DNA of 64,000 nucleotides, taken from Nocardia elegans NBRC 108235. GTDB lineage: Bacteria > Actinomycetota > Actinomycetes > Mycobacteriales > Mycobacteriaceae. The position numbers and the translations under genes are program-made. The stretch is from contig NZ_BDBF01000014.1 of NCBI RefSeq assembly GCF_001612845.1, forward strand, positions 106,220-170,219. The letters are read 5' to 3'. Shown here piece by piece: positions 35,669-44,427 of the stretch (position 1 is its first letter; each line of letters starts with the position of its first letter). A model generated the notes under the pieces. It had not been told where the DNA came from, searched no databases, and saw nothing but the letters and a program-made list of their open reading frames with translations.

Positions 35669-37231
35669 CTAGTCCGCCGCGGGGGCGGTGCGGCCCATAA
35701 TCTCCAGTACCGCCATGGCCGCGTTGTGACCGCCGATTCCGCTCACGCCACCGCCGCGGACCGCGCCGGCACCACACCGGAAGATGTTGCGATGGCCCGT
35801 GCCGACTCCCCAGCGAGCGGCGGGCGCGGAATCATCGTCGGTGCGAAACGGAAAATCCAAGTCGCCGTGAAAGATATGGCCGCGTGGCAGGCCGAGTTCG
35901 GCCTCCAATTCCAACGGCGTTCTGGCCTCGATACACGGATCGCCGTTCGCATCCGTGGCGAGACAGCCGGAAAGCGGCTCGGCCAGAACGGCATCCAGCT
36001 GTCGCAGCGTCGAAGCCAGCAGCTCGTCGCGTGATCCGTTCTCGAAAAGAGTTGCCGGAGTGTGCAAACCGAACAGGGTCAGTGTATGCATGTCCTGTTC
36101 GGCGGCCTCGGAACCGAGAATCGACGGATCCGTCAGCGTATGGCAGTAGATCTCCGACGGCGGGGCGCTCGGGAATCGCCCACCGGCCGCCTCGCGGTAG
36201 GCCCGTTCGAGCTGGTCGTAACCCTCCGCGATGTGGAAGGTGCCCGAGAACGCCGCGTGCGGATCGATCTCGGTGCGTAGCCGGGGGAGCCGGCGCAGCA
36301 GCATGTTCACCTTGAACTGACTGCCCTCGGGCAGCACGTCGACCGGCTCGCCCAACAGCCGGGCGAGGGTCGCGGGTGCCGCGTTGACCAGGACGTGGCG
36401 GGCATCGGCCAGACCGGATTCGTCCGGCGTGTCGAACCGGACCTGCGCTGTGTCGCCGTCGGTGTCGATCCCGGTCACCGTGCACGACGTGCGCACCCGC
36501 GCACCCGCCCGCCGCGCCGCATCGGCGAGGGCATCGGTCAGCGCGCCCATCCCGCCGACCGGCACGTTCCACTCGCCGGTCCCGTTGCCGATCACGTGGT
36601 AGAGGAAGCAGCGATTCTGCCGCAACTCCGGATCGTGCGCGTGCGTGAACGTGCCGATCAGCGCATCGGTGAAGACCACGCCGCGCACGGTGTCGTCCCG
36701 GAATCGCGCCTCGACGGTTTCGCCGAGCGGCCGCTCGAACAGCATCTCCCAGGCGTCCGGATCGTCGAGCACTCGCTGTAGTTCGGCACGGGTGGGCAGC
36801 GGCCGCAGCATGGTCGGAAAGATCCGCTGCGCTGCCCGCGTGGTCGTCGCGTAGAACCGTTGCCACGCCTCGAAATCCGCATCGGATCCGGTGACCCGGC
36901 GAAAGCTCTCGCGGGTTCGTCCGGCATCGGCCGTATCGACGAGCAACCCGGTGTCGCCGACCGGCGTGTACGACGAGATCCGCCGCTCGCGGGTCCGGAA
37001 CCGCAGATCCAGATCCCGGACGATCCGATCCGGAAGAAGACTCACCAGGTACGAATACCGCGACAGTCGCGCATCGATCCCGGCGAACACCCGCTCCGAC
37101 ACCGCCGCTCCACCGGTATGGTCCTGCCGCTCGAGGACCAGTACCGACAGTCCGGCGCGCGCCAGGTACGCCGCGGCCACCAGCCCGTTGTGCCCGCCGC
37201 CGACGATGACGACGTCATAGGGGTCGCGCAT
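35669..37231 (-). CDS. FAD-dependent oxidoreductase, phytoene-desaturase/PYROXD2-like
   Basis: 520 residues. The FAD-binding motif VVIVGGGHNGLVAAAYLARAG is at the N-terminus, followed by VLERQDHTGGAA. The C-terminal flavin loop is FRCGAGAVRGGGVSGIGGHN. The overall layout is that of CrtI-like desaturases/isomerases, but the sequence is closer in feel to the PYROXD2 branch than to true carotenoid desaturases. No other carotenoid gene is nearby, so a pigment role is not supported. The methyltransferase gene lies 12 bases upstream on the same strand and is probably co-transcribed. Confidence 0.8.
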   Translation of the reverse strand: MRDPYDVVIVGGGHNGLVAAAYLARAGLSVLVLERQDHTGGAAVSERVFAGIDARLSRYSYLVSLLPDRIVRDLDLRFRTRERRISSYTPVGDTGLLVDTADAGRTRESFRRVTGSDADFEAWQRFYATTTRAAQRIFPTMLRPLPTRAELQRVLDDPDAWEMLFERPLGETVEARFRDDTVRGVVFTDALIGTFTHAHDPELRQNRCFLYHVIGNGTGEWNVPVGGMGALTDALADAARRAGARVRTSCTVTGIDTDGDTAQVRFDTPDESGLADARHVLVNAAPATLARLLGEPVDVLPEGSQFKVNMLLRRLPRLRTEIDPHAAFSGTFHIAEGYDQLERAYREAAGGRFPSAPPSEIYCHTLTDPSILGSEAAEQDMHTLTLFGLHTPATLFENGSRDELLASTLRQLDAVLAEPLSGCLATDANGDPCIEARTPLELEAELGLPRGHIFHGDLDFPFRTDDDSAPAARWGVGTGHRNIFRCGAGAVRGGGVSGIGGHNAAMAVLEIMGRTAPAAD

Positions 37232-37243
37232 CAGCCCTGGATA

Positions 37244-37915
37244 TCACGAATCCGCGCGACCCGCGTCCGATCCGCCGGGTGTCGCGGACTTGCGCACCAG
37301 CAGATATCCGTGCGGGCACCGCTCGTCGGGTTCCGGGGGTCGCACCATCCGGGTCACCGGGACGAACCCGTGCGGCCGCAGCATCTGCGTGAGGCGTTCG
37401 GGAGACCACCGCACCACCGGCGCCACCTTGTGGTCGTACGGTTGCCGGTCGGCGCCGTCGTCGGCCGCCTGGAACGCCAGCATCAGATAACCCCCGGCGG
37501 CCAGAGCGCGAGCGAATTCCGCGAACAGATCCGGCAATTGCTCCGGCTGCATATGAATGATGCTGTACCAGGCCACAATTGCGCCGAACCCGCCGTCGGC
37601 GACGTCCAGCTTCTCCATCGAGCCCTGTTCGAATCGCAGATGCGGATGGACCTCGCGGGCCATCCGGATCATCTCCGCCGAGGCGTCGAGCCCGAAGGTG
37701 TTCAGCCCCAACCCATCCAGATATCCGGTGATCCGGCCCGGACCACATCCCAGGTCTGCCACCGGACCGCGGTCCTCGGCCTGCGCCAACTCCGCGAACA
37801 GCCCCAGCATCGCCCGATCGACCGGCGCGTTCACCATCGCATCCCGGAAGAGGTTGGTATAGAGCTCCGCCACCTCGTCGTATGCGGCCGCCACCGCATC
37901 GGAATTCGCACTCAC
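37244..37915 (-). CDS. class I SAM-dependent methyltransferase
   Basis: 223 residues from a GTG. Motif I is VADLGCGPGRITGYL, followed by the acidic end of strand 2 (TFGLDASAEMI). IVAWYSIIHMQP is motif IV. ALAAGGYLMLAFQ is a typical post-II segment. Substrate is unknown. It lies 12 bases from the FAD oxidoreductase, implying a two-gene operon, and diverges from the NUDIX gene. Confidence 0.82.
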   Translation of the reverse strand: MSANSDAVAAAYDEVAELYTNLFRDAMVNAPVDRAMLGLFAELAQAEDRGPVADLGCGPGRITGYLDGLGLNTFGLDASAEMIRMAREVHPHLRFEQGSMEKLDVADGGFGAIVAWYSIIHMQPEQLPDLFAEFARALAAGGYLMLAFQAADDGADRQPYDHKVAPVVRWSPERLTQMLRPHGFVPVTRMVRPPEPDERCPHGYLLVRKSATPGGSDAGRADS

Positions 37916-38011
37916 TCCGGCAGCCTACCCACGCCGAGCCCGGACCCTTCCGGGTTTCGGCGCGTAGGGTCGCGGCATGGCCACCTCGACGCAGCACCGG
38001 GAGGCGGACGG

Positions 38012-38542
38012 ATGAGGACGCTCACCTCCCGCATCGTGTATCGAAATCCCTGGATCGAGGTCCGCGAGGACAGTATTCGCCGCGCCGACGGCTCCACCGG
38101 CATCTACGGCGTGGTCCACCGGGCGGAATTCGCGGTGGTGGTGCCGCTGGAGGGCGACCGCCTGCATCTGGTCGAGCAGTTCAGATACCCACTGGGACAA
38201 CGGTGCTGGGAGTTCCCGGCGGGCGCGCTGCCGGGTGGCGAGTCCGACGACCCGGTCGAAATCGCCCGCCGCGAACTGCGCGAGGAGACCGGTCTGCGCG
38301 CCACCGACCTGACCCACCTCGGCATTCTCGACGCCGCTCCCGCCACGCTGGCCCAACGCGGCCACGCCTACCTGGCGACCGGTCTCACCGCGGGCGAACC
38401 CGAACGCGAACCCGAAGAACAGGACATGCGGTCCCAGTGGTTCGACCGCGGCGTCGTGGAACGGATGATCCGCACCGGCGAGATCACCGACTCCCAGACC
38501 ATCGCCGCCTACGGTCTGCTCCTGCTCCACGAGCGCCGCTGA
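38012..38542 (+). CDS. NUDIX hydrolase (ADP-ribose pyrophosphatase-like)
   Basis: Hydrolyses a nucleoside diphosphate linked to another group. 176 residues. The NUDIX helix is visible as GGESDDPVEIARRELREETG, preceded by EFPAGALP as in ADP-ribose pyrophosphatases. LVEQFRYPLGQRCWE before it is also typical of that subgroup. The first conserved Glu of the box is Asp here. ATG 38012 has GGGAGG upstream. It is convergent with the downstream methyltransferase with 11 bases between stops. Confidence 0.88.
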   Translation: MRTLTSRIVYRNPWIEVREDSIRRADGSTGIYGVVHRAEFAVVVPLEGDRLHLVEQFRYPLGQRCWEFPAGALPGGESDDPVEIARRELREETGLRATDLTHLGILDAAPATLAQRGHAYLATGLTAGEPEREPEEQDMRSQWFDRGVVERMIRTGEITDSQTIAAYGLLLLHERR

Positions 38543-38553
38543 TCCGGCGGTGG

Positions 38554-39249
38554 TCAACGCTTCCGGGCTCGGAAAACGCTGTCCCGCAGTGTGATCGACT
38601 CCCCGCTCGAACGGACGACCGATCGGGTCCGGCTCTCGACCAGCTGGACATCCCAGCGATCCGGCGCCAATCCGGCGGCGATCTGCCCGGCGGTGACGTG
38701 CACGTGGGAAGCGGAGGTGTGAGCGGCCGACTCGTGATCACCGGGGGCGTGGCCGACGATGAACAGTGTTCCGCCCGGCGCCACGGCGGCGGCCAGGCGC
38801 TCGAACAGGGCGTCGTTCGAATCGACCGGGTGTACGTAGCATGCGCAGACCAGATCGAAGCGGTTCTCGCCCGCCTCCCACCGCGTCATATCCGCTGCGT
38901 GCCAATCGATTCGGCCGGCGATGTCGCGGCCGGCCCGATCGGCGCGCTCCCGGCCGCGCGCGACGGCCGCCGCCGCGATGTCGACGGCGGTGACCCGCCA
39001 GCCCTGCCGGGCCAGCCAGATCGCCTCCGCGCCCTCACCGCAGCCGGCGTCCAGGGCCGTGCCGGGCGGCAGGCCGGCGAGTTCGCCGGTGAGGTGGGGA
39101 TTGGGTTCGCTCTCCGACGCCGAACCGGCGCCGTGATAACGCTGTTCCCAATAGTGCCGGTCGAATTCACGCCCGGCGGAGCCGTGCCGATGCTCGTGGT
39201 GTGCGTGATCACCGGTCGTGTCGCCGCCGGTCGGATGGCTGCCGCTCAT
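38554..39249 (-). CDS. class I SAM-dependent methyltransferase with His-rich N-terminus
   Basis: 231 residues from ATG 39249, which has GGAG upstream. The first ~30 residues contain six His within a short tract (DHAHHEHRHG), possibly metal-binding or a linker. The Rossmann core follows: TALDAGCGEGAEAIWLA, VTAVDIAAAAVARG and LFIVGHAPGDH. It begins 26 bases after the stop of the redox flavoprotein. Related actinobacterial proteins exist as a fused oxidoreductase/methyltransferase, so this gene and its neighbour look like the split form of that fusion. The substrate is unknown. Confidence 0.82.
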   Translation of the reverse strand: MSGSHPTGGDTTGDHAHHEHRHGSAGREFDRHYWEQRYHGAGSASESEPNPHLTGELAGLPPGTALDAGCGEGAEAIWLARQGWRVTAVDIAAAAVARGRERADRAGRDIAGRIDWHAADMTRWEAGENRFDLVCACYVHPVDSNDALFERLAAAVAPGGTLFIVGHAPGDHESAAHTSASHVHVTAGQIAAGLAPDRWDVQLVESRTRSVVRSSGESITLRDSVFRARKR

Positions 39250-39275
39250 GTCGACTCCTTCGGTGGGGTGCGAGT

Positions 39276-40298
39276 TCACAGGCCGTGGCGCCGATCACCG
39301 AGCACGCGGTCGGCGAGCTTCCTCTCATCGTCGGCGGAGAATCCGCGTCGATGCCGTTCCACCGCCCGGCGCGTCTCCTCCTCCACCAGATCGGCATTGA
39401 TCTGCGCGGCCGCGAACGCGCCCGCGGCGGCCGCCGCACCCACCTGTGCGCTCAGGTCGGTGACATTGCCCGCCGCCCACACACCCGGAACGTCGGTGCG
39501 GCCCATCGCATCGGTCGCGATGTATTCGCCTGCGCCCGAGGGATGGTCGACAGGCTCGAGGCCGAGTTTGCGAAGGATCTCGGATCGCGCGACCATGCGC
39601 GGGCCGACGGTGATCACCTCGCGTGCCACCACCGTTCCGTCGGCGAGCCGCACACCGGTGATGTGGTCTCCGGCGACCTCCAGCGCCGCCACTTCCCCCG
39701 TGATCACCGGAATGCCCCGCGCGGCAAGCTTTTCCGCCTCCTCGCCGCCGGGTGCGTCCATGGTGTGGGTGAACAGGACGACATCGTCGGTCCACTGCCG
39801 GAACAGCAGCGCGCCGTGGACGGACATCGGGCCGTTGGCGATCACCCCGATCCTGCGGTCCCGGACCTCCCATCCGTGGCAGTACGGGCAGTGCACGACA
39901 TCGCGGCCCCAGCGTTCCCGCAGGCCCGCGATATCCGGAATCTCGTCGACCAAGCCGGTGGTCACCAGCAGGCGGCGCGCCCGCACGGTCCGCCCGTCGG
40001 CGAGTTCGAGGTGAAATTCGCCGTCCTCGCGGACAGCGCCGGTGATCTCACCGGACACGATGTGCCCGCCGTAGCCGCGCACCTCGGTGCGGCCGCGGGC
40101 GAGCAGTTCCGCCGGCGGCATCCCTTCCCGGCCGAGCAGTCCGTGCACCCCGTCGGCCGGGGCGTTGCGGGGGGCGCCGGCGTCGACCACCGCCACCGAT
40201 CGGCGCGCCCGTGCCAGCATCAACGCGCCGTTCAACCCCGCTGCTCCACCGCCGACGATCACCACGTCGTAGTCGCTGTTCAGCTCATCGGTCACCAT
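39276..40298 (-). CDS. thioredoxin-reductase-like NAD(P)/FAD oxidoreductase
   Basis: 340 residues. Two Rossmann motifs, VVIVGGGAAGLNGALMLARA for FAD and IGVIANGPMSVHGA at the NAD(P) position. The redox pair is CPYC in VVHCPYCHGWE. The end AAGNVTDLSAQVGAAAAAGA is the usual FAD loop. The NAD(P) motif departs from GxGxxA/G (NGPMSVHG), which may alter cofactor use. AGGAGG precedes ATG 40298. First gene of an operon with the methyltransferase and divergent from an XRE-cupin regulator over a 78-base gap holding a palindrome, so it is probably controlled by it. Confidence 0.86.
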   Translation of the reverse strand: MVTDELNSDYDVVIVGGGAAGLNGALMLARARRSVAVVDAGAPRNAPADGVHGLLGREGMPPAELLARGRTEVRGYGGHIVSGEITGAVREDGEFHLELADGRTVRARRLLVTTGLVDEIPDIAGLRERWGRDVVHCPYCHGWEVRDRRIGVIANGPMSVHGALLFRQWTDDVVLFTHTMDAPGGEEAEKLAARGIPVITGEVAALEVAGDHITGVRLADGTVVAREVITVGPRMVARSEILRKLGLEPVDHPSGAGEYIATDAMGRTDVPGVWAAGNVTDLSAQVGAAAAAGAFAAAQINADLVEEETRRAVERHRRGFSADDERKLADRVLGDRRHGL

Positions 40299-40342
40299 GA
40301 CCACCTCCTGGCGTCCACCGTGCCGGATACACCAAGAACATG

Positions 40343-40356
40343 GCAAACATCTTTGC
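40343..40356. promoter_or_regulatory. GCAAA-N4-TTTGC operator upstream of XRE-cupin gene 1
   Basis: Perfect dyad GCAAA-CATC-TTTGC in the gap between the divergent oxidoreductase and regulator genes. A further half-site ATGGCAAAC is repeated at 40340-40348 and 40361-40369. The same palindrome lies before the second XRE-cupin gene at 47397. Confidence 0.6.
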
Positions 40357-40376
40357 TGAAATGGCAAACTGGGGTC

Positions 40377-40967
40377 ATGGACGAGAACCTGGACCGAGCG
40401 CTCGACGCCGTGGGCCCGCGGCTGCGCGCACTGCGGCAACAACGCCAGACCACGCTCGCCGATCTGTCCACGACGACCGGCATCTCGGTGAGCACCCTGT
40501 CCCGCCTGGAATCGGGCGACCGCAAACCGACCCTCGAACTGCTGCTGCCGCTGGCCCGGGCCCACGGCGTCACGCTCGACGAACTCGTCGACGCCCCGCC
40601 CACCGGCGACCCGCGCATCCATCTGCGACCGATCACCCGGCACGGGATGACCATGCTGCCGCTGACCCGGCGCGCGGGCGGCATTCAGGCGTACAAGATG
40701 GTGATCCACCCCGAGAACCGCCGCGGCGAACCGGATCCGCAGACCCACGAGGGCTACGAATGGCTCTACGTCCTCAACGGACGTCTCCGCCTGATCCTCG
40801 GCGAACACGATCTCGTGCTGGCCCCCGGTGAGGCAGCCGAATTCGATACCCGCGTCCCGCACTGGTTCGGCCCGGCCGACGAACAGTCCGTCGAATTCCT
40901 GAGCCTGTTCGGCAAACAGGGCGAGCGCGCCCACGTGCGCGCCCGCCCCAGAGCCGGCGGGGACTAG
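40377..40967 (+). CDS. XRE-family regulator with C-terminal cupin domain
   Basis: 196 residues. The helix-turn-helix is at residues ~15-70 (TLADLSTTTGISVSTLSRLES). The C-terminal cupin (HEGYEWLYVLNGRLRLILG ... PHWFGPAD) is a small-ligand sensor in this family. It faces the oxidoreductase/methyltransferase operon over a short gap carrying a palindrome, the usual layout of a local autoregulated repressor or activator. The protein is about 60% identical by eye to the XRE-cupin encoded at 47443. Its TAG stop shares the four bases CTAG with the stop of the convergent KstD-like gene. Confidence 0.87.
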   Translation: MDENLDRALDAVGPRLRALRQQRQTTLADLSTTTGISVSTLSRLESGDRKPTLELLLPLARAHGVTLDELVDAPPTGDPRIHLRPITRHGMTMLPLTRRAGGIQAYKMVIHPENRRGEPDPQTHEGYEWLYVLNGRLRLILGEHDLVLAPGEAAEFDTRVPHWFGPADEQSVEFLSLFGKQGERAHVRARPRAGGD

Positions 40968-42499
40968 CGTCCGGCCATATCCAGCGCGGCCAGATGGCTG
41001 AACAGGACCGATGCCCCGATCGGATTACCGCCGCCGGGATAGACGGTTCCGCTCACCGCGGCCATGGTGTTACCCGCGGCGTACAGCCCGGGAATCGGGG
41101 TGCCGGATTCGTTCAGCACCCGAGCGGTCGTATCGGTGCGCAACCCGCCCTTGGTGCCCAGGTCGGAGATGCCGAAGGCGGCGGCGTGGAAAGGTCCCTT
41201 CCGAATCGGCACCAGCGGTGACTTTCCTTCCGAGAAGGCGCGATCGTAGGCCTCGTCGCCGCGCCCGAAATCCTCGTCGACGCCGCGGTCGGCGAAGTCG
41301 TTGAATCGGTTCACCGTGTCGGCCAGCGCCTGCGCCGGAACGCCGATCTTCTCGGCGAGTTCGTCCAGGGTCGCCGCACTGTGCCGCAGCCCCGCGCGCA
41401 CATACTCCTCGTGATCGACCATCGGCACGTTGCTGGCCTGCACCGGTGGTACCGGGCCGGCGCTGTCGTCGTAGATCATCCAGAACGGCAGTGTCATGGA
41501 ACCCTCGTCCAGGCGGGCGATGATGTCGCGGCCCAGCCGGTCGTAGGGTGCGGATTCGTTGACGAAACGCTGTCCCGCCCCGTCGACGAATATGCCCCCG
41601 GTGAACCACAGCGCGAACGCCGCACGGCCGTCGGGATGAATCATTCCCGGCGACCACCACGCCTGATCCATCAGATCGGTATCGGCGCCGACCGCCATTC
41701 CGGCCTCGTGCGCCCTGCCCTGATTTCCCCAGGGCCCCATGGTGTCCCGCGCTCGTCCGGGGACGCCGAAGCGCCGGCGCAGGTCGTCGTTGCCTTCGAA
41801 ACCGCCCGCCGCCAGCAGAACTCCCTTGCGGGCCCGGATGGCGACTCGCGTGCCCTCGCGTTCCACGATCGCGCCGACCACCGCGCCGTTCTCGGTGACC
41901 AACTCGACGAGCGGGGTGTTCAGCTGCAGCGAGACGTGGGGATACTTCGACAGCGCCAGCAGGAACCGCCCGACCAGGGCGCGGCCGCCGATCAGATATT
42001 TCGGCTGCGGCTCGCCCAGCCGATCGGTCCCCAGCGGGCCGCGCACGGCTGCCGCGAGTTCCCCCAGCGTCGCGGCGGGCAGGGGCGCCGGAACGATATG
42101 ACGCTTGCCGTCGGTGCGAGCCTTCGGCGCCGCCCCGAAGTAGTCCGGCCACGGGAACATCTGGAATTCGAAACTGTCGTCGCTCTCCAGATACTCGATC
42201 ACCCGGGCGCCGTTGCGGATATAGGTCTCCTGCAGGTCGGCGGGTGTGCGATCACCGACGACCGCGCGGAAATAGGTGAGCGCGTCCTCGAAGGTGTCGT
42301 CCACACCGGCCCGCCGCAGCACCGGGTTGCACGGAAACCACACTCCGCCGCCGCCCGAATACGAGGTGGTGCCGCCGAATTTCTCGGTCGCCTCCACCAC
42401 GGCCACCGAAAGTCCTTCCCGCGCAGCGGTATAGGCGCCGGCCAAACCGCCGCCCGAACCCGCGACCAGTACATCGACTTCTTCGTTCCAGTCCGTCAC
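40964..42499 (-). CDS. FAD-dependent dehydrogenase, 3-ketosteroid-delta1-dehydrogenase-like
   Basis: 511 residues from GTG 42499 (GGGAG upstream). FAD motif VLVAGSGGGLAGAYTAAREG and SYSGGGGVWFPCN follow the KstD/flavocytochrome-c family. The C-terminal YPGGGNPIGAS corresponds to the KstD catalytic Tyr/Gly region, and other candidate Tyr are in the middle. Such enzymes introduce a double bond in ring A of 3-ketosteroids. A role in another enone substrate is possible since no other steroid gene is nearby. Convergent with, and overlapping by 4 bases, the XRE-cupin gene. Confidence 0.78.
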   Translation of the reverse strand: MTDWNEEVDVLVAGSGGGLAGAYTAAREGLSVAVVEATEKFGGTTSYSGGGGVWFPCNPVLRRAGVDDTFEDALTYFRAVVGDRTPADLQETYIRNGARVIEYLESDDSFEFQMFPWPDYFGAAPKARTDGKRHIVPAPLPAATLGELAAAVRGPLGTDRLGEPQPKYLIGGRALVGRFLLALSKYPHVSLQLNTPLVELVTENGAVVGAIVEREGTRVAIRARKGVLLAAGGFEGNDDLRRRFGVPGRARDTMGPWGNQGRAHEAGMAVGADTDLMDQAWWSPGMIHPDGRAAFALWFTGGIFVDGAGQRFVNESAPYDRLGRDIIARLDEGSMTLPFWMIYDDSAGPVPPVQASNVPMVDHEEYVRAGLRHSAATLDELAEKIGVPAQALADTVNRFNDFADRGVDEDFGRGDEAYDRAFSEGKSPLVPIRKGPFHAAAFGISDLGTKGGLRTDTTARVLNESGTPIPGLYAAGNTMAAVSGTVYPGGGNPIGASVLFSHLAALDMAGR

Positions 42500-42688
42500 C
42501 GCACACTCCCAGCACTCGTCTGTGCTCACGGTAAGCGCTCGGCGCCCACGCGGCACCGATGATCCCGATGGGCAGGAACGGGGTGGTCGCCGCGGCCGAT
42601 CCGTGTCACCGCGATACAACCGGCGGTTGTGGCCGCGCGCGTGTCGGTTGTTTGCGCGCCGCCCGGGCCGATTGCTTCGATCCCCTCG

Positions 42689-43948
42689 ATGATGAATCGT
42701 TCGCTGGGCACCTCGTTCACCCGGCTCTGGTCCGCCTACGCGGTGAGCACCTTCGGCACCTACCTGGCTCTGGATGCGCTACCCCTGATCGCGATCCGCG
42801 TGCTGCACACCGGACCGGGCGCGGTCTCGGCACTGGCTGCCGCCGGTCTGGCGGTCGGCGTGGTGCTCGCCCTGCCGCTCGGCCCCTGGGTCGAGTACCG
42901 GCCGAAACGTCCGGTGATGGTCGCGACCGATCTGCTGCGCTTCGCCGCCATGCTCAGTATTCCGGTCGCCTTCGCTTTCGGCGTACTCGGCTACGCGCAA
43001 CTGCTCATCGTCTCCGTCGTGGTGGCCGCGGCCGATATCGCCTTCCGCGCGGCGAGTGGCGCCTACCTGAAAAGCGTTGTCTCGCGGGAGGATCTGCTCG
43101 CCGCCAACGGCAGATTCGAATCCACCACCTGGACCGCGACCGCGCTGGGACCGCCGCTGGGCGGTACCGCGATCGGGTTGTTCGGCCCGGTCACGACCGT
43201 CCTCGCGGACGCGTGCAGTTATCTGTTGTCCGCCGCGGCGCTCGGCTCGATCCGTGCCGGCGAACCGCGCCCGGATCGCGGGAAGGCCGCGCGCACCCGC
43301 GCCGCCGATCTGTTCGCGGGCTGGCGCTATCTGCTGGCCCATCCCGGTCTGCGGCCGCTGTTTCTCAACTCCGTCGCCGTGAACGGGCTGATCATGGCGA
43401 CCGCGCCGGTGCTGGCCGTGCTGATGCTCGGTCGCCTCGGCTTTCCGACCTGGCAGTACGGGCTGGCCTTCGGAATCCCCTGCCTGGCGGGCCTGCTCGG
43501 CTCCCGGCTGTCGCCCTGGCTGGTCCGGCGCTACGGAGAACGCCGGATCGTCCTGGTCGCCGGCAGCCTGCGGGCCTGCTGGCCGATCGGATTGGCAGGG
43601 ATCACCGCGGGGCTCGATGGTCTGGTGCTGGTGATTCTCGTCGAGGCCGGTCTCATCGCGAGCATCGGGATCTTCAATCCGGTGATGGCGACCTACCGCC
43701 TGCAGCGCACGGATCCGGGAGTGGTGGCACGCATGCTGACGGCGTGGTCGATCACCGGAAAGGCCACCACCGCGATACTGACCGCACTCTGGGGCGTGCT
43801 GGCGCAACTCACCGGCCCGCGCACCGCACTCGCCGTCGCCGGTGTGCTGTTGCTGGCCACGCCGTTGCTGCTGTTCCGAGGCGGATACGTCGACGCGGAC
43901 GCCGCGGTGGAACCGCAGCCGGCGCCGGAGCCGATGCGGCAGGGGTGA
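42689..43948 (+). CDS. MFS transporter
   Basis: 419 residues with about 12 hydrophobic segments. The loop after helix 2 (GPWVEYRPKRPVMVATDLLR) is the MFS signature position. The start is the first of two adjacent Met codons (42689). The sequence resembles MFS_3/EntS-like efflux proteins with a long loop between helices 6 and 7 (EPRPDRGKAARTRAADL). No regulator is linked directly and the cargo is unknown. The last ~20 residues are Ala/Pro/Glu-rich. Confidence 0.85.
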   Translation: MMNRSLGTSFTRLWSAYAVSTFGTYLALDALPLIAIRVLHTGPGAVSALAAAGLAVGVVLALPLGPWVEYRPKRPVMVATDLLRFAAMLSIPVAFAFGVLGYAQLLIVSVVVAAADIAFRAASGAYLKSVVSREDLLAANGRFESTTWTATALGPPLGGTAIGLFGPVTTVLADACSYLLSAAALGSIRAGEPRPDRGKAARTRAADLFAGWRYLLAHPGLRPLFLNSVAVNGLIMATAPVLAVLMLGRLGFPTWQYGLAFGIPCLAGLLGSRLSPWLVRRYGERRIVLVAGSLRACWPIGLAGITAGLDGLVLVILVEAGLIASIGIFNPVMATYRLQRTDPGVVARMLTAWSITGKATTAILTALWGVLAQLTGPRTALAVAGVLLLATPLLLFRGGYVDADAAVEPQPAPEPMRQG

Positions 43949-44002
43949 CCGGCGACCCGGGTGATGAGCGACACAGTGCCGTGCCGCTGTCCGGCGCCTA
44001 AA

Positions 44003-44018
44003 TTCGTTAATTAGCGAA
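44003..44018. promoter_or_regulatory. operator-like palindrome before ArsR gene
   Basis: TTCGTTAATTAGCGAA reads as its own reverse complement except for one mismatched base pair. It is an AT-rich patch in GC-rich DNA, centred 18 bases before the ArsR-family start, so an autoregulatory site is likely. Confidence 0.6.
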
Positions 44019-44028
44019 ATGCCGAAGG

Positions 44029-44394
44029 ATGGTGGATGTGCGCGACAGCGGATCGGTCCGCGCGGTAGACCTCGCCGAGGTGAGCGAGGCCGAATGCGAG
44101 ATGCTCGAGGAATGCAAGGCCCTGGCCAACCGGACCAGGCTGCAGATCCTGCACTGGCTCAAGGATCCGCACGCGAATTTCGCTGAACTGGAACAGGATT
44201 CGGCCGAACTCGGCGTCTGCGTCGGACTGATCCAGCGGCGGGCCGGAACGTCGGCCTCGACCATCTCCGCCCATCTGGCGGTACTGCAGCGCGCGGGCTT
44301 CCTCATCGCCACCCGGCGCGGGCAGTGGACGTACTACCGCCGCGACGAGGCCCGCATCCGGCACTTCACCGACCGACTACACCGCGTGCTCTGA
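44029..44394 (+). CDS. ArsR-family winged-helix regulator
   Basis: 121 residues. The core is the ArsR fold: MLEECKALANRTRLQILHWL, then SASTISAHLAVLQRAGFL as recognition helix and wing ATRRGQWTYYRR. A Cys in CVGLIQRRAG and one in EECKA might form a metal or thiol sensor, but the classical CxC metal site is absent. It precedes the LLM oxidoreductase by 33 bases, so the pair forms an operon. The palindrome just upstream suggests autorepression. Confidence 0.85.
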   Translation: MVDVRDSGSVRAVDLAEVSEAECEMLEECKALANRTRLQILHWLKDPHANFAELEQDSAELGVCVGLIQRRAGTSASTISAHLAVLQRAGFLIATRRGQWTYYRRDEARIRHFTDRLHRVL

Positions 44395-44427
44395 TCCACG
44401 CACCCCCGAGTACGAAAGGTAGCGACC

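Noticed and set aside
35669..37915. Carotenoid biosynthesis cluster
   Set aside because: The flavoprotein resembles CrtI at motif level only, and its neighbour is a generic methyltransferase. No phytoene synthase or GGPP synthase is nearby.
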